DNA of 64,000 nt from an uncultured Prevotella sp. (GCA_900315635.1 OMZV01000001.1:62001-126000), one strand, 5' to 3'; positions 1 to 9,541 are shown, counted from the first letter of the stretch. A program made the numbers and translations. Notes: a model not told the origin generated them from the letters alone.

Positions 1-1412
1 TCACTTTCGTTGCCATACCTGTCCATAGTCGTTACGGCGAAATATTGTGGTTGCCATTTTGCGTTCTTAGACAGGTAAACAATGTCGGAAGAATAACGCT
101 GGAGTATCAGGTTGCTTGCGTCAGTCACATCCACAGGCCACGAATCAGAAGCATAAACATTATAGAATACCTTGTTTCTATCATTCGATGGTGAGCCAAT
201 GATGGTCAGTATTCCGTCCTTGACCTGTATTTTGTCCGGACTTGCAGGCTTATTGCTGCTAATCCATGTCATTGGCGGTATCAAGGCAGGACTTTGACCG
301 TAAGCATTTGCAGAGAAGTCATAGATGCCCTGGTAGTTGGAAGTGAGGAACCTTGAACGGAAGTGGGCAGTACCCAAGCCGAGCCAACGGGCTACCATCA
401 TCTCTCTTGTTATGTCGCTGAGAGTCCATCCGTATTTACCGCCTTCACGAGGGTCGAGGAAATAAGTGCCGAGTCCTGCCGCAATAGACTTTCCATAGCT
501 GTTTTCAGCCCAGTCGGCGGCAAATGGATAGAAGTTGTTTCCACGGAAATACATCATCGGGTAGAGCTGGTCCATCAGTCCGAGACGCAGCCACAGCTGT
601 GCGTCTTGCGATACCCGGTCGCGTGCATTCCAGTTGTTCGATGAGTAACGGGACAGGTCGGAATATTTGCCGATAGGCGAGCAGCTAATCTTTACGTAAG
701 GCTTTTCAGCCTTGACAGCGTCGTGAACTTTTCTGACAATATCTGTTATCTTGCTTCTTCGCCACTGGGCAATGTACTCATTCTTCGGCGCTGGCAGCAT
801 TTCTGGGTATCGGATGTAGTCGAGGTGTATGCCGTCAACGTCATAATGGGTGGTTATCTCTCGGGCTAGTGAGGCTACAAGGTCGCCGGTTGATGGACTG
901 GAAGGGTCGAGGAAAGCATCGGCTTCAAACTTGAACATCTTATAGCCCTGCTTTCGAAGCCGTTTGGCGGCTAGCCCGTTGTATGGTCCGACAGGAAGAG
1001 TGGCTATCCATGCCTGTATTTCCATCCCACGCTTATGGCATTCGTTGACTGCAAAGGCAAGAGGGTCGTAACCTGGATTTCCGCCGAACCGACCTGTCAT
1101 GCAGGCATCCCAAGGCTCTATTGCCGAAGGATAAATGGTTGACGCACGGTCAACGACCTGAAAGAGGACAGTGTTTATATTTGCCTTTTGGTATTCGTCG
1201 AGAATGTCACAGAGTTCTTTCTTCTGTTTTTCGATTGACCTTTGGTCTCTTGCGAACGTCTTTGGCCAGTCCAGATTCTTCAGAGTCGTGAGCCATACCG
1301 CACGTACTTCATGCTTCGGCGATTTGGCTACTTGACCGAAAGCATTGCAATTTATGGCAAGCGACATGATGGTGAGGGCTAGGGCTTGTTTTAATATATC
1401 CTTGATTATCAT
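1..1412 (-). CDS. Family 10-like glycosyl hydrolase (GHL10), C-terminus cut by window edge
   Basis: The reading frame is open from an ATG at 1412 to the left edge, about 470 codons, so the C-terminus is missing. The product starts with a hydrophobic signal segment (about residues 2-23) and is probably exported. Recognisable GHL10 (DUF187) features follow: EVRAVWLTTLKNLDWP near residue 32, NTVLFQVVDRAS, a DPLAFAVNECHKRGMEIQAW strand-helix unit, HYDVDGIHLDYIRYP, and LGLMDQLYPMMYFRGN. These fit a TIM-barrel hydrolase. The family is probably active on polysaccharide or cell-wall glycans, but the substrate is not known from sequence. It diverges from cstA and has its own Bacteroidetes-type promoter. 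The family is clear; the reaction is inferred. Confidence 0.88.
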   Translation of the reverse strand, partial: MIIKDILKQALALTIMSLAINCNAFGQVAKSPKHEVRAVWLTTLKNLDWPKTFARDQRSIEKQKKELCDILDEYQKANINTVLFQVVDRASTIYPSAIEPWDACMTGRFGGNPGYDPLAFAVNECHKRGMEIQAWIATLPVGPYNGLAAKRLRKQGYKMFKFEADAFLDPSSPSTGDLVASLAREITTHYDVDGIHLDYIRYPEMLPAPKNEYIAQWRRSKITDIVRKVHDAVKAEKPYVKISCSPIGKYSDLSRYSSNNWNARDRVSQDAQLWLRLGLMDQLYPMMYFRGNNFYPFAADWAENSYGKSIAAGLGTYFLDPREGGKYGWTLSDITREMMVARWLGLGTAHFRSRFLTSNYQGIYDFSANAYGQSPALIPPMTWISSNKPASPDKIQVKDGILTIIGSPSNDRNKVFYNVYASDSWPVDVTDASNLILQRYSSDIVYLSKNAKWQPQYFAVTTMDRYGNES

Positions 1413-1489
1413 ATTCTTGACTTGAATGTTCAATATGTAAGAGCTATGAAAAATATTTTATTGTAGCTCTAGTGCTGCTAAATTTTCTG

Positions 1490-1521
1490 CAAAGGTAACG
1501 AAACTTCTTGGTTGTTTCAAA
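1490..1521 (-). promoter_or_regulatory. Bacteroidetes sigma70 promoter of the GHL10 gene
   Basis: On the minus strand TTTG (1518-1521) is followed after 20 nt by TACCTTTG (1490-1497), the consensus -33/-7 arrangement of Bacteroidetes. The predicted transcript starts near 1483 and has a leader of about 70 nt. It overlaps the cstA promoter on the other strand. Confidence 0.7.
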
Positions 1522-1538
1522 TATATTTTCTACCTTTG
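1508..1538 (+). promoter_or_regulatory. Bacteroidetes sigma70 promoter of cstA
   Basis: TTG at 1508-1510, a 20-nt spacer and TACCTTTG at 1531-1538 match the Bacteroidetes housekeeping promoter. The cstA ATG is 39 nt further on. The -33 region interleaves with that of the divergent GHL10 promoter. Confidence 0.72.
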
Positions 1539-1577
1539 TACAAATTTTTAGAGTAATTAAAAACAAGCTACACAGAT

Positions 1578-3125
1578 ATGATTTCGTTCACAATTGCCCT
1601 TCTTGCCCTCATTGCGGGTTACTTCCTCTATGGCAAGTTTGTAGAGCATGTTTTCCAACCGGACGACCGTCCGACACCGGCTGTTGCTATGGCAGATGGT
1701 GTCGACTATATCGTTATGCCGACGTGGAAGGTCTTTATGATTCAGTTCCTCAACATTGCAGGTACCGGACCTATATTCGGTGCAATCATGGGAGCATGGT
1801 ATGGGCCTTCGGCTTACCTGTGGATAATCTTCGGTTGTATATTCGCCGGAGCTGTCCACGACTATTTCTCCGGTATGCTTTCTGTCCGTCATGGTGGTGC
1901 CAACTTGCCTGAGCTTGTAGGAATATACCTCGGTGACAAGACTCGCAAGGTCATGCTTGTGTTCTCTGTCGTATTGCTGATGATGGTGGGCGTAGTGTTC
2001 GTGCTTTCGCCGGCACTTATTCTCGGTGATATTTGCCTGTCTACTACTGCATGGGTTATAATTATCTTTGCTTATTACGTCCTCGCGACAATGCTTCCTA
2101 TCGATAAGATTATCGGTAAGATTTACCCTGTCTTTGCCTTCGCTCTGTTGTTCATGGCAGTTGCATTGATGGTTTGCCTGTATTTCAAGCAGCCTAATCT
2201 GCCGGAAGTATGGACTGATATGACAAGCTATACTCAGGCAAACGATCCTGACGGATTGCTCGGAGTGGTCAGTTACTTCAAGCGCAATCCGTTGTTCCCG
2301 TGCCTGTTCCTTACTATTGCCTGCGGTGCAATCAGTGGATTCCATGGTACTCAGAGTCCTCTGATGGCACGTTGCCTGAAGAGTGAGAAGGTAGGTCGTC
2401 AGGTATTCTATGGCAGTATGATTACTGAAGGTATCGTTGCGTTGATTTGGGCTACGGTATCAATGTACTTCTTCTATTATAATGGCTGGCAGCAAGTCGC
2501 CAATTCAGTTGACGCAAATACTGTTAACACGTTCATGGCTCAGGTTCATGACGCCAACGGCAAGAGCCTCATCCAGTTCTTCACAGCTCCTAAAGTTGTA
2601 GAGTATGTATGTGTAGGATGGCTCGGAATCTTCGGTGGAATCCTTGCAGTGTTCGGCGTTGTTGCTGCCCCTATCACCAGTGGAGATACGGCATTCCGCA
2701 GTGCCCGCCTTATCATTGCCGCAGCTCTGAACCTTAACCAGAAGAGTGTCCGCAAGCGCTTCTATATCGCTATCCCGATGTTCTTGGCAGCAATTGCATT
2801 GCTTGTCTGGCAGATTGAGGACCCTAATGGATTCAATACAATATGGAACTGGTTCGGATGGAGCAACCAGTCGTTGGCTGTATTCACGTTGTGGACTATA
2901 ACTATATATCTCGTTCAGAAGCACAAGCCATTCTGGATAACCCTTATCCCGGCTCTGTTCATGACCACCGTTTGCTCTACGTTCCTGTTTGTCAGCGAGC
3001 AGGCATTCGGTTCATGGATTCCAAGATCAGTCGGTTATGGTATCGGTATTCTTTGCCTCGTGATAGCAATAGTATGGTTCGTGGCTTGGCTCAAGAAGTA
3101 TAACCGTCAGGCAAAAACTGAATAA
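1578..3125 (+). CDS. cstA: Carbon starvation protein CstA family transporter
   Basis: The product is a 515-residue integral membrane protein with more than ten hydrophobic segments. Family hallmarks are the N-terminal helix with YFLYGKFVE, DRPTPAVAMADGVDY, the conserved FLNIAGTGPIFGAIMGAWYG around residues 58-77, GAVHDYFSGMLSVRHGGANL, and SGFHGTQSPLMARCL near 255. CstA/BtsT proteins import peptides or pyruvate in energy-coupled fashion. This version is shorter than the roughly 700-residue E. coli proteins, as is common in Bacteroidetes. It has its own promoter. A beta-barrel gene follows after 34 nt and recR after that, so the three may share a transcript. The transported substrate cannot be read from the sequence. 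Confidence 0.93.
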   Translation: MISFTIALLALIAGYFLYGKFVEHVFQPDDRPTPAVAMADGVDYIVMPTWKVFMIQFLNIAGTGPIFGAIMGAWYGPSAYLWIIFGCIFAGAVHDYFSGMLSVRHGGANLPELVGIYLGDKTRKVMLVFSVVLLMMVGVVFVLSPALILGDICLSTTAWVIIIFAYYVLATMLPIDKIIGKIYPVFAFALLFMAVALMVCLYFKQPNLPEVWTDMTSYTQANDPDGLLGVVSYFKRNPLFPCLFLTIACGAISGFHGTQSPLMARCLKSEKVGRQVFYGSMITEGIVALIWATVSMYFFYYNGWQQVANSVDANTVNTFMAQVHDANGKSLIQFFTAPKVVEYVCVGWLGIFGGILAVFGVVAAPITSGDTAFRSARLIIAAALNLNQKSVRKRFYIAIPMFLAAIALLVWQIEDPNGFNTIWNWFGWSNQSLAVFTLWTITIYLVQKHKPFWITLIPALFMTTVCSTFLFVSEQAFGSWIPRSVGYGIGILCLVIAIVWFVAWLKKYNRQAKTE

Positions 3126-3159
3126 TTTACCAAAAGAATAAAACTAAAGAATTAAGAAC

Positions 3160-3654
3160 ATGAAAAAGATTGCATTGCTCTTGTTTGCATTAGTAATAAC
3201 CGTTAGCGCCAATGCCCAGTTCCAGGCAGGCAAAGCGTATCTCGGAGCGTCGATGACCGGTCTTGACCTTCACTACAATGGACAAGACAAACTGAGCCTT
3301 GGACTCGAGGCAAAAGCTGGTGTGCTGCCTTGGGATAACCTGATGCTGCTTGGTACAGTAGGCTATCAGCATAATGGTGATGACGATGTACCAGATGAGT
3401 TTAAGGTTGGCGTCGGTGGACGTTATTATATTACACAGAATGGACTCTATCTTGGAGTGAACTGTAAATTCGTCCATGCCAGCCATGACTACAATGACCT
3501 TATGCCGGGTGCGGAAGTGGGCTATGCTTTCTTTATCAACCGTTCGGTAACCATTGAGCCGGCTGTATACTATGACCAGTCGTTCAAGAAGAGCAAGTTC
3601 TCTACCGTAGGTCTTAAGGTAGGACTGGGTATTTATCTCTTTGACGATAAGTAA
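3160..3654 (+). CDS. Small outer-membrane beta-barrel protein
   Basis: The protein has 164 residues. A cleavable signal peptide ([20 protein letters not shown]) is followed by about eight alternating amphipathic strands, such as [29 protein letters not shown] and [11 protein letters not shown], and it ends with a strand-like [13 protein letters not shown]. This is the pattern of small eight-stranded outer-membrane barrels (OMP_b-brl superfamily). No function can be assigned. It lies 34 nt after cstA, and its stop overlaps the recR start (TAATG), which suggests translational coupling. Confidence 0.8.
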   Translation: MKKIALLLFALVITVSANAQFQAGKAYLGASMTGLDLHYNGQDKLSLGLEAKAGVLPWDNLMLLGTVGYQHNGDDDVPDEFKVGVGGRYYITQNGLYLGVNCKFVHASHDYNDLMPGAEVGYAFFINRSVTIEPAVYYDQSFKKSKFSTVGLKVGLGIYLFDDK

Positions 3655-4262
3655 TGCAGGAATATCCATCAGCATTGCTTGAAAAAGCCGTAGGGGAGTT
3701 CTCGAAACTCCCCGGGATAGGTCGGAAAACGGCTTTAAGACTAGCGTTGCATGTCCTCAGACAACCGGTTGCAGACATTGATGAGTATACTGATGCTATA
3801 TCTCATTTCCGTCATGATGTGAAATATTGCAAGGTATGCCACAATATAAGCGATACGGATGTTTGCCCGATATGCTGCGACCGGTCACGGGATGGCTCTA
3901 CGGTTTGCGTCGTTGAGAATGTTCAAGACGTAATGGCTATTGAGAATACTCAGCAATATCATGGTCTGTATCATGTCTTGGGAGGAATAATTTCTCCAAT
4001 GGATGGTATAGGACCTAATGATATTGAGATAGATTCTCTAGTTGAGCGAGTGGAAAAAGGTGGAATTCATGAGGTAATACTTGCCTTGGCGAGTACTATG
4101 GAAGGTGACACAACCAACTTTTATATCTCTCGGAAACTTGCTCATACAGGGGTTACGGTCAGTGTGATTGCCCGTGGAATAAGTGTCGGTGACGAACTGG
4201 AATATACCGATGAGGTAACGTTGGGTCGTGCTATACTGAACCGTACTCAGATGAAAGGGTAA
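3654..4262 (+). CDS. recR: Recombination mediator protein RecR
   Basis: This 202-residue protein is full length for RecR, which acts with RecO and RecF to load RecA on gapped DNA. Order of domains: the N-terminal helix-hairpin-helix [18 protein letters not shown] (17-34), a four-cysteine zinc finger (C59, C62, C71, C74), then a Toprim domain with [31 protein letters not shown] and a C-terminal [19 protein letters not shown]. The start overlaps the preceding stop in TAATG. The neighbouring membrane protein gene is close downstream. Confidence 0.97.
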   Translation: MQEYPSALLEKAVGEFSKLPGIGRKTALRLALHVLRQPVADIDEYTDAISHFRHDVKYCKVCHNISDTDVCPICCDRSRDGSTVCVVENVQDVMAIENTQQYHGLYHVLGGIISPMDGIGPNDIEIDSLVERVEKGGIHEVILALASTMEGDTTNFYISRKLAHTGVTVSVIARGISVGDELEYTDEVTLGRAILNRTQMKG

Positions 4263-4278
4263 ACTAAGATTGTTTGAT

Positions 4279-4779
4279 ATGAAGAATTCAATGCGTAGGA
4301 CAAGAGATATTTTGATGACAGAATTATGGGTATCGGTATTTCTGACGGTACTTATAATTATCTTGTTTGAGTCTGAACTGGTCTTGCCTGGATTCCTTTC
4401 AGACGAAGCCAACGTTCAATTGCTCGTCGGAATGATTATGGTTATAGTTGTTTTAGCTTTTATTCCATTGTCACTCTATATGTTCAAGACGAAGCATATA
4501 CATGGACTTTTAACTGACGATGAGAGTACCGCGCCACATAACTTATTGTTCTGGGGAACCATAAGAATGATGATGCTGTGTCTTCCGATGGTTGTCTGCA
4601 TGTTCCTTTATTATGCTTTCGGATTGAATGTCAGGTTCTTCTATCTCTCGGTTATCTGCGCTCTTTGCCTCTTTATGGTTTATCCTACACTTAGCAGGTG
4701 TCTTAATGAGACGGGAATAAAGTCGGATGCAGATGATTATGACCCTAATCCATCGGATGATAACCCTCACTCTTATTGA
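4279..4779 (+). CDS. Hypothetical four-helix membrane protein
   Basis: I do not recognise this family. From the ATG at 4279 it has 166 residues; an in-frame TTG at 4270 would add three. Four hydrophobic helices are visible: VSVFLTVLIIILF, LLVGMIMVIVVLAFIPLSLY, LLFWGTIRMMMLCLPMVVCM and FFYLSVICALCLFMVYPTL. A polar acidic tail ending DDYDPNPSDDNPHSY follows. It starts 16 nt after recR and is probably in the same operon. Such small membrane proteins between recR and a glycosyltransferase seem to be a Bacteroidales neighbourhood feature, which is recollection and not checked. Confidence 0.75.
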   Translation: MKNSMRRTRDILMTELWVSVFLTVLIIILFESELVLPGFLSDEANVQLLVGMIMVIVVLAFIPLSLYMFKTKHIHGLLTDDESTAPHNLLFWGTIRMMMLCLPMVVCMFLYYAFGLNVRFFYLSVICALCLFMVYPTLSRCLNETGIKSDADDYDPNPSDDNPHSY

Positions 4780-4806
4780 TTTAATAATCTCGATTCTGTT
4801 TAAGTA

Positions 4807-6012
4807 TTGAAGAAATTAAGTATCATAATAGTCAACTATAACGTCAAGTATTATCTGGAGCAGTGCCTGAACAGCGTTCAGCGAGCCACGAAGGATATTG
4901 ACGCTGAGGTTTACGTGATTGACAATCATTCGCGTGATGGTTCTGTAGGATACCTTGAGAAACGCTTCCCGCAGGTTAATTTTGTATCGAGCAATCATAA
5001 TCTTGGATTCGCCCGTGCAAATAATATAGGCATAAGGGAAAGTGAGGGGGAGTATGTCCTGCTGTTGAATCCGGATACGATTGTGGCGGAGGATACATTG
5101 GGGAATTGTGTTGACTTTATGGATGTTCATCCGGAAACCGGTGCTTGTGGAGTTGAGATGTTGTGCTCGGACGGTAAGAGGGCAATGGAAAGCCGTCGTG
5201 GCATACCTGATCCTTTGACTGCTTTCTATAAGATGACGGGATTGTGCGCAAGATTCCCGAACAATCCAAAGCTCGGACATTACTATATGGGGGGCTTGCC
5301 TTGGGACAAACCGGAAGAGATAGAAATTGTTAGTGGGGCTTTCTGTATGCTTAGAAGGAAAGCTCTTGACAAGGCGGGACTGCTCGATGAGGATTTTTTC
5401 ATGTATGGCGAAGACATCGATTTAAGCTATAGAATTCTCAAAACAGGATTCAAAAATTGGTATTTGCCATACTCCATACTTCACTATAAAGGTGAAAGTA
5501 CGCATAAAAGCTCATTCCAGTATGTTCATGTTTTCTATGATGCAATGCTTATCTTCTTGCGGAAGCATTACGGGCATCTGTCTTTCTTCCTGAGCATTCC
5601 TATTAAGTTGGCTATCTACGGAAAGGCATTTACGGCATTGATAGGCATGATGTACGAAGGGGCAAGGAAGTCGCTCGGCTTCTTCCATTCTGCTTCACGC
5701 TTGTTCCCAGAGTTCCTTTTCTTGGGAGAAGAGCCTTCCCTTGAGCAGTGCAAGCGTATTGCCAGACAAAAAGGGCTCGTTGGAAGATATATAGTTTGCA
5801 ATGCTTCAACCCATCCGGAAGGGCATCTTTCAGAGATTGATTCATTTGATTCAAAGAAGGATTATCAAATAGTTTACGATACTGATGCTTTTAGTTATCA
5901 GCAAATATTCGACATATTCAAAAAGCATCCGATGCCGAATGTCTTTATCGGGACCTACAATCGTAAGTCACGGACTATTATAACGGCTAATGAAGTCTAC
6001 CATCATGAGTGA
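4807..6012 (+). CDS. Family 2 glycosyltransferase (rhamnosyltransferase-like)
   Basis: The likely start is a TTG at 4807, since the family N-terminus KKLSIIIVNYNVKYYLEQCL follows immediately. The GT-A fold shows VYVIDNHSRDGS, NLGFARANNIGI, the metal-site region LLLNPDTIVAEDTL (about 87-100), GAFCMLRRKALDKAGLLDE and the acceptor-side FMYGEDIDLSYR. A membrane-associated stretch around 255-280 and a C-terminal tail of about 100 residues follow the catalytic part. It probably transfers a sugar to a lipid-linked glycan, polysaccharide or glycoprotein precursor at the inner face of the cytoplasmic membrane. The donor and acceptor are unknown. It overlaps the following GNAT gene. Confidence 0.9.
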   Translation: MKKLSIIIVNYNVKYYLEQCLNSVQRATKDIDAEVYVIDNHSRDGSVGYLEKRFPQVNFVSSNHNLGFARANNIGIRESEGEYVLLLNPDTIVAEDTLGNCVDFMDVHPETGACGVEMLCSDGKRAMESRRGIPDPLTAFYKMTGLCARFPNNPKLGHYYMGGLPWDKPEEIEIVSGAFCMLRRKALDKAGLLDEDFFMYGEDIDLSYRILKTGFKNWYLPYSILHYKGESTHKSSFQYVHVFYDAMLIFLRKHYGHLSFFLSIPIKLAIYGKAFTALIGMMYEGARKSLGFFHSASRLFPEFLFLGEEPSLEQCKRIARQKGLVGRYIVCNASTHPEGHLSEIDSFDSKKDYQIVYDTDAFSYQQIFDIFKKHPMPNVFIGTYNRKSRTIITANEVYHHE

Positions 6013-6523
6013 GAAGATAGAACCATTTGTCAAACTGCGTGCCATTGAACCAGAGGATTTGGACATCCTTTATCAGATTGAGAATGATATAAGCCTATGG
6101 AATGTTGGTTGTACCAATGTCCCATATAGCCGGTATACGCTTCACAACTATATAGCTGATTGTGTAAATGATATATATACCGACCGTCAACTCAGGATGA
6201 TGATAGAGAATGACAAGGCAGAAGTTGTTGGCATAATAGATATTATTGACTTTGAGCCACGACACCAGCGGGCTGAACTTGGCGTTGTCATAAAACGCAG
6301 TTTCAGACGGCAGGGGTATGCTTCGTCGGCTGTTCGGAAGATAATCGATTATGCAAAGAATATCCTCCATTTACATCAGGTCTATGTTGTTGCCGATGCT
6401 GACAATGTTGGTTCAATAGGATTATTTTCTTCGCTTGGCTTTCAGAGTAAAGATGTACTTACCGATTGGTTGTTCAGCAATGGAGAATACCACAATGCAA
6501 TAATAATGCAACGTATGCTCTGA
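6005..6523 (+). CDS. GNAT family N-acetyltransferase
   Basis: The product of about 172 residues belongs to the RimJ/RimL-like GNAT group: VKLRAIEPEDLDILYQIEND at the N-terminus, VVGIIDIIDFEPRHQRAELG, the acetyl-CoA site VVIKRSFRRQGYASSAV, and a C-terminal VYVVADADNVGSIGLFSSLG. It probably moves an acetyl group from acetyl-CoA to a primary amine; the acceptor is unknown. I take the ATG at 6005, which overlaps the glycosyltransferase by 8 nt; an ATG at 5990 would add five residues. It ends 13 nt before a convergent gene. Confidence 0.88.
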   Translation: MSEKIEPFVKLRAIEPEDLDILYQIENDISLWNVGCTNVPYSRYTLHNYIADCVNDIYTDRQLRMMIENDKAEVVGIIDIIDFEPRHQRAELGVVIKRSFRRQGYASSAVRKIIDYAKNILHLHQVYVVADADNVGSIGLFSSLGFQSKDVLTDWLFSNGEYHNAIIMQRML

Positions 6524-6535
6524 GGTTGTTAGGAC

Positions 6536-7579
6536 TTACTCGTTCATTGCTCCGCAATAAGGGCAACGACCTTTTCTGTGTAGTTTTGCACCACAATTTC
6601 CACAGATGTAGGTATCCCGGTTATGCTTGAAATATGTCCTTATGGCAAACCAAATGTATAGCACAAGCAGGACATACCCTATATAATATAATGTGGAAAT
6701 AGAGAATACAATATAATCGACAGCACAAACTGCGCCAAGTCCACAGAGATACCAGAATGCATCGTCGAACTTAAGCTGATGTCGTGTGTCATCAACAGCT
6801 GCTATTCCAACGATGAGCATTGCCCAAACGGATATTAGGAATATCTCTATTGGCCAAGGTTGTGAGAATGGGTTAAGTGTAGGATGGAAGTAGAAATCCC
6901 TCCATGTCTCTGGTGCAAAGTTCTGTATCGTGGCATAGAAAGTTGCACTTGATGCTACGATGAGCGCAAGCAGAGTAGGGTAGAAAGAGTTTATATCATT
7001 GAAGTGAACGATATGAGAATTCTGCCTTAGTAATTTCCTCGTAATATAACCAACCGCTATAAGTGAAATAACAATCATGAATATTATTAAGTGGCGGTTG
7101 GAGAAGGTTGATATGAATTGCGATATAGGGTCATCTGGATCAACGCGAGACAGCAATTGTGATTCATGAGTCCATCCTGTCTTATACTGTTCGGTAACAA
7201 GTTGGACCCATACAGAATCAATGCTGTCTGAAGACATGATCCTTATATCTGTAACAGCAATAGGAGCATCCTTCGGGACAGAGAAGGAATCGACCGTCAT
7301 GTTACTGACAATCTCTTCGGGTTGTTGGGATATTAATTCTAATGAATCAGCACGGACAATGAAGTTAAAGCCTACACTGTAATGGTGTTTAACGGCAAAG
7401 TCTGCCGAGTCCTGCTGCTCTCTGGAAAGCGAATCGAATTGGGCTTGTGTGAGAGTGTCTGCAAAACGTGTCGAGTCCTTTAACTGGAAACGGCTAGGGG
7501 TATGACGATTGTAACAGCCCGTCATCATCAGGACTGTCATCATCAATAGTAGGACTATAGGCAATTTCTTCATCGTCAA
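6536..7579 (-). CDS. Lipoprotein-like membrane protein with C-terminal zinc ribbon
   Basis: The 347-residue product begins with a lipobox (MMTG-Cys22). Residues 23-160 form a polar, probably periplasmic region rich in Ser/Asp. About five membrane helices follow between 160 and 315 (for example HLIIFMIVISLIAVGYI and TLLALIVASSATFYAT). The C-terminus carries a zinc ribbon, CGNCGAKLHRKGRCPYCG, with two CxxC pairs. Five helices after a periplasmic N-terminus would put the ribbon in the cytoplasm. No function can be named. It follows the U32 gene by 52 nt on the same strand and may belong to that operon. Confidence 0.82.
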   Translation of the reverse strand: MTMKKLPIVLLLMMTVLMMTGCYNRHTPSRFQLKDSTRFADTLTQAQFDSLSREQQDSADFAVKHHYSVGFNFIVRADSLELISQQPEEIVSNMTVDSFSVPKDAPIAVTDIRIMSSDSIDSVWVQLVTEQYKTGWTHESQLLSRVDPDDPISQFISTFSNRHLIIFMIVISLIAVGYITRKLLRQNSHIVHFNDINSFYPTLLALIVASSATFYATIQNFAPETWRDFYFHPTLNPFSQPWPIEIFLISVWAMLIVGIAAVDDTRHQLKFDDAFWYLCGLGAVCAVDYIVFSISTLYYIGYVLLVLYIWFAIRTYFKHNRDTYICGNCGAKLHRKGRCPYCGAMNE

Positions 7580-7631
7580 TGCATTTTTAATTTGTTTCCA
7601 TTATGATATATATGACATGATAATGGATTTT

Positions 7632-9509
7632 TTATTCAGCGTAAATGTTCATTTGGCATTCATCGCATTTGAATTCAAGGCGGAATCTTCGACCGTCGGC
7701 AAGTTGAAGATATAATGGCTCATGCCATTCAGGTTTCCGACCACCACGTTTCACACAATATCCAAGGCTATAGCGGAGGCAATGCCTGCATTGCATGATT
7801 AAAGGTTCGTGTGGCTCCTTAATCTCGAAAGCCTGTTGTATATCCGTCTTGCCTTCCTTCTCATAAAACTTTACTGCGGCTTTATTGGCAATGTTATATA
7901 GGTAACCATATTTTGAATATTCAGGTTGCCATATCAAATTGCTATTAACCGAACTGTTCGGAGTCTTTGGGATGTCTTCATTGTTATTCCTTACAAAAGC
8001 AGGCTTGTTCTGGATGGCTGATTCAAAAGCCGAAATCGCTTTCCTTCGCAAATCACTAAGAAGGCTACTTGGGATAAAGAACTTGTCGGCACCTTTATTT
8101 ATGACTATCTCTTCTGCTTCGAAGATAGTATTTCCTAGTTTTGAAAGTTGCTTTAATATGTTATCGTGTTGCGGCTTTTGTGCGACTTGATGAGCAAATT
8201 CAATGTTCTCTTCTATAGAAACATGGTTCTCTTCAGATGATACCTTAAGGCTGAAACCATCGTTTGTCAATCCAAATGCCATATTGATCGGCAATTTTCT
8301 TTCAGATGTTTCACCATTCAGAATCCGTTCGAATTCCTGGTCATTATTACGGTAGAGTCCCATGCCATGACGCAGGCCAGAAGGCATTTTGAACGGGTAA
8401 AGGCGATTACCAACAGCCCGGTTCACTCTGAATCCTTCCAATTCATGCTCTTCATTGATGAAGCATAGCCCATCGCCATTTGCAAATGTTGCTGTTCCCG
8501 CCACATTAAACGAATCTTTTCTTATTTCTTTTACCCGACCAACGAATTCTCCCAGAGCCTTGGGCGTGTCCGGAGAGAATATATCGGGCTGGCGTTCATT
8601 CAGAAAATATGTGGTATATCCACGGTTGAAAGTCTTCTTGAGATTCGGAGTGAAGTTATAATGCACCTTACCGAACGATTCACGACGATATTTATCAGGA
8701 TGTTCAGCAACAATCTTGTTAAGTCGTTGACTGTATGCCGAGACGACATTCTTCACATATCCTACATCTTTTAACCGACCTTCTATTTTGAAAGCAGATG
8801 CTCCAGACTCGCAAAGAGCTTCAAGATTATCTATCTGGCACATATCCTTCAACGACAGTAAATGCCTTTGATGTTCGATAATCCTGCCTTCAGAATCTTT
8901 TAAGTCAAATTTCAACCGACAGAATTGGGCACATTCTCCACGGTTGGCTGAGCGTTGAAAACAATGTTGCGAGGCATAGCAAACGCCGGAATAGCTCACA
9001 CAAAGCGCACCATGAACAAAGACTTCCAACTCAACGTCAGGTATCTCTTTGTGTATTTCGGATATTTCTTTGGCTGAAAGCTCACGAGCCAACACGACTC
9101 TGTCAAAGCCTAAGCCTTTTAGCCATTTGACTTTTTCTACGGTTCTCGTATCACATTGAGTACTTGCATGAAGGCTTATCGGAATATTCTCAGAACGGAT
9201 AAGGCTGAGAAGTCCCATGTCTTGAACAAGAAGAGCATCAACGCCTATATCCGCAAGCTGTCGAACAAGAGCCATCGTTCTTTCAAGTTCATCGTCGTAA
9301 ATAATTGTATTTACCGTAACGTGAACCTTAACGCCGAACTTATGAGCATAATCACACAGGCTTTTGATGTCGTCAAGAGAATTACCTGCTGCAGCCCTGG
9401 CTCCAAAATGTGAAGCACCTATATATACAGCATCGGCACCGCTGTTTATTGCAGCGATGCCACATTCAAGATTCTTAGCCGGAGCCAGAAGTTCTAGAGT
9501 TTGCATCAT
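7632..9509 (-). CDS. U32 family peptidase / RlhA-YhbU type protein
   Basis: The product has 625 residues. The N-terminal half is the U32 domain: LELLAPAKNLECGIAAINSG, GADAVYIGASHFGARAAAGN, VHVTVNTII, ISLHASTQCDTRTVEKVKW, VFVHGALCVSYSGVC and a cysteine-rich CFQRSANRGECAQFCR near 182-197, then FKIEGRLKDVGYV. The C-terminal half matches the DUF3656-like extension and ends with further CxxC pairs (MQCRHCLRYSLGYC and FKCDECQM). Family members include collagenase-like peptidases and the rRNA or tRNA hydroxylases RlhA/TrhP, where the cysteines hold an Fe-S cluster. A hydroxylase or related RNA role is plausible; protease activity is not shown. It is 32 nt downstream of metA. Confidence 0.92.
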   Translation of the reverse strand: MMQTLELLAPAKNLECGIAAINSGADAVYIGASHFGARAAAGNSLDDIKSLCDYAHKFGVKVHVTVNTIIYDDELERTMALVRQLADIGVDALLVQDMGLLSLIRSENIPISLHASTQCDTRTVEKVKWLKGLGFDRVVLARELSAKEISEIHKEIPDVELEVFVHGALCVSYSGVCYASQHCFQRSANRGECAQFCRLKFDLKDSEGRIIEHQRHLLSLKDMCQIDNLEALCESGASAFKIEGRLKDVGYVKNVVSAYSQRLNKIVAEHPDKYRRESFGKVHYNFTPNLKKTFNRGYTTYFLNERQPDIFSPDTPKALGEFVGRVKEIRKDSFNVAGTATFANGDGLCFINEEHELEGFRVNRAVGNRLYPFKMPSGLRHGMGLYRNNDQEFERILNGETSERKLPINMAFGLTNDGFSLKVSSEENHVSIEENIEFAHQVAQKPQHDNILKQLSKLGNTIFEAEEIVINKGADKFFIPSSLLSDLRRKAISAFESAIQNKPAFVRNNNEDIPKTPNSSVNSNLIWQPEYSKYGYLYNIANKAAVKFYEKEGKTDIQQAFEIKEPHEPLIMQCRHCLRYSLGYCVKRGGRKPEWHEPLYLQLADGRRFRLEFKCDECQMNIYAE

Positions 9510-9541
9510 GATAGCGAATGACTCTTGTTCCTTTTCAGTAT

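Noticed and set aside
1557-2345. 262-codon open frame antisense to cstA
   Set aside because: Shadow of the CstA reading frame; the translated text is His/Cys/Glu-rich and matches no family.
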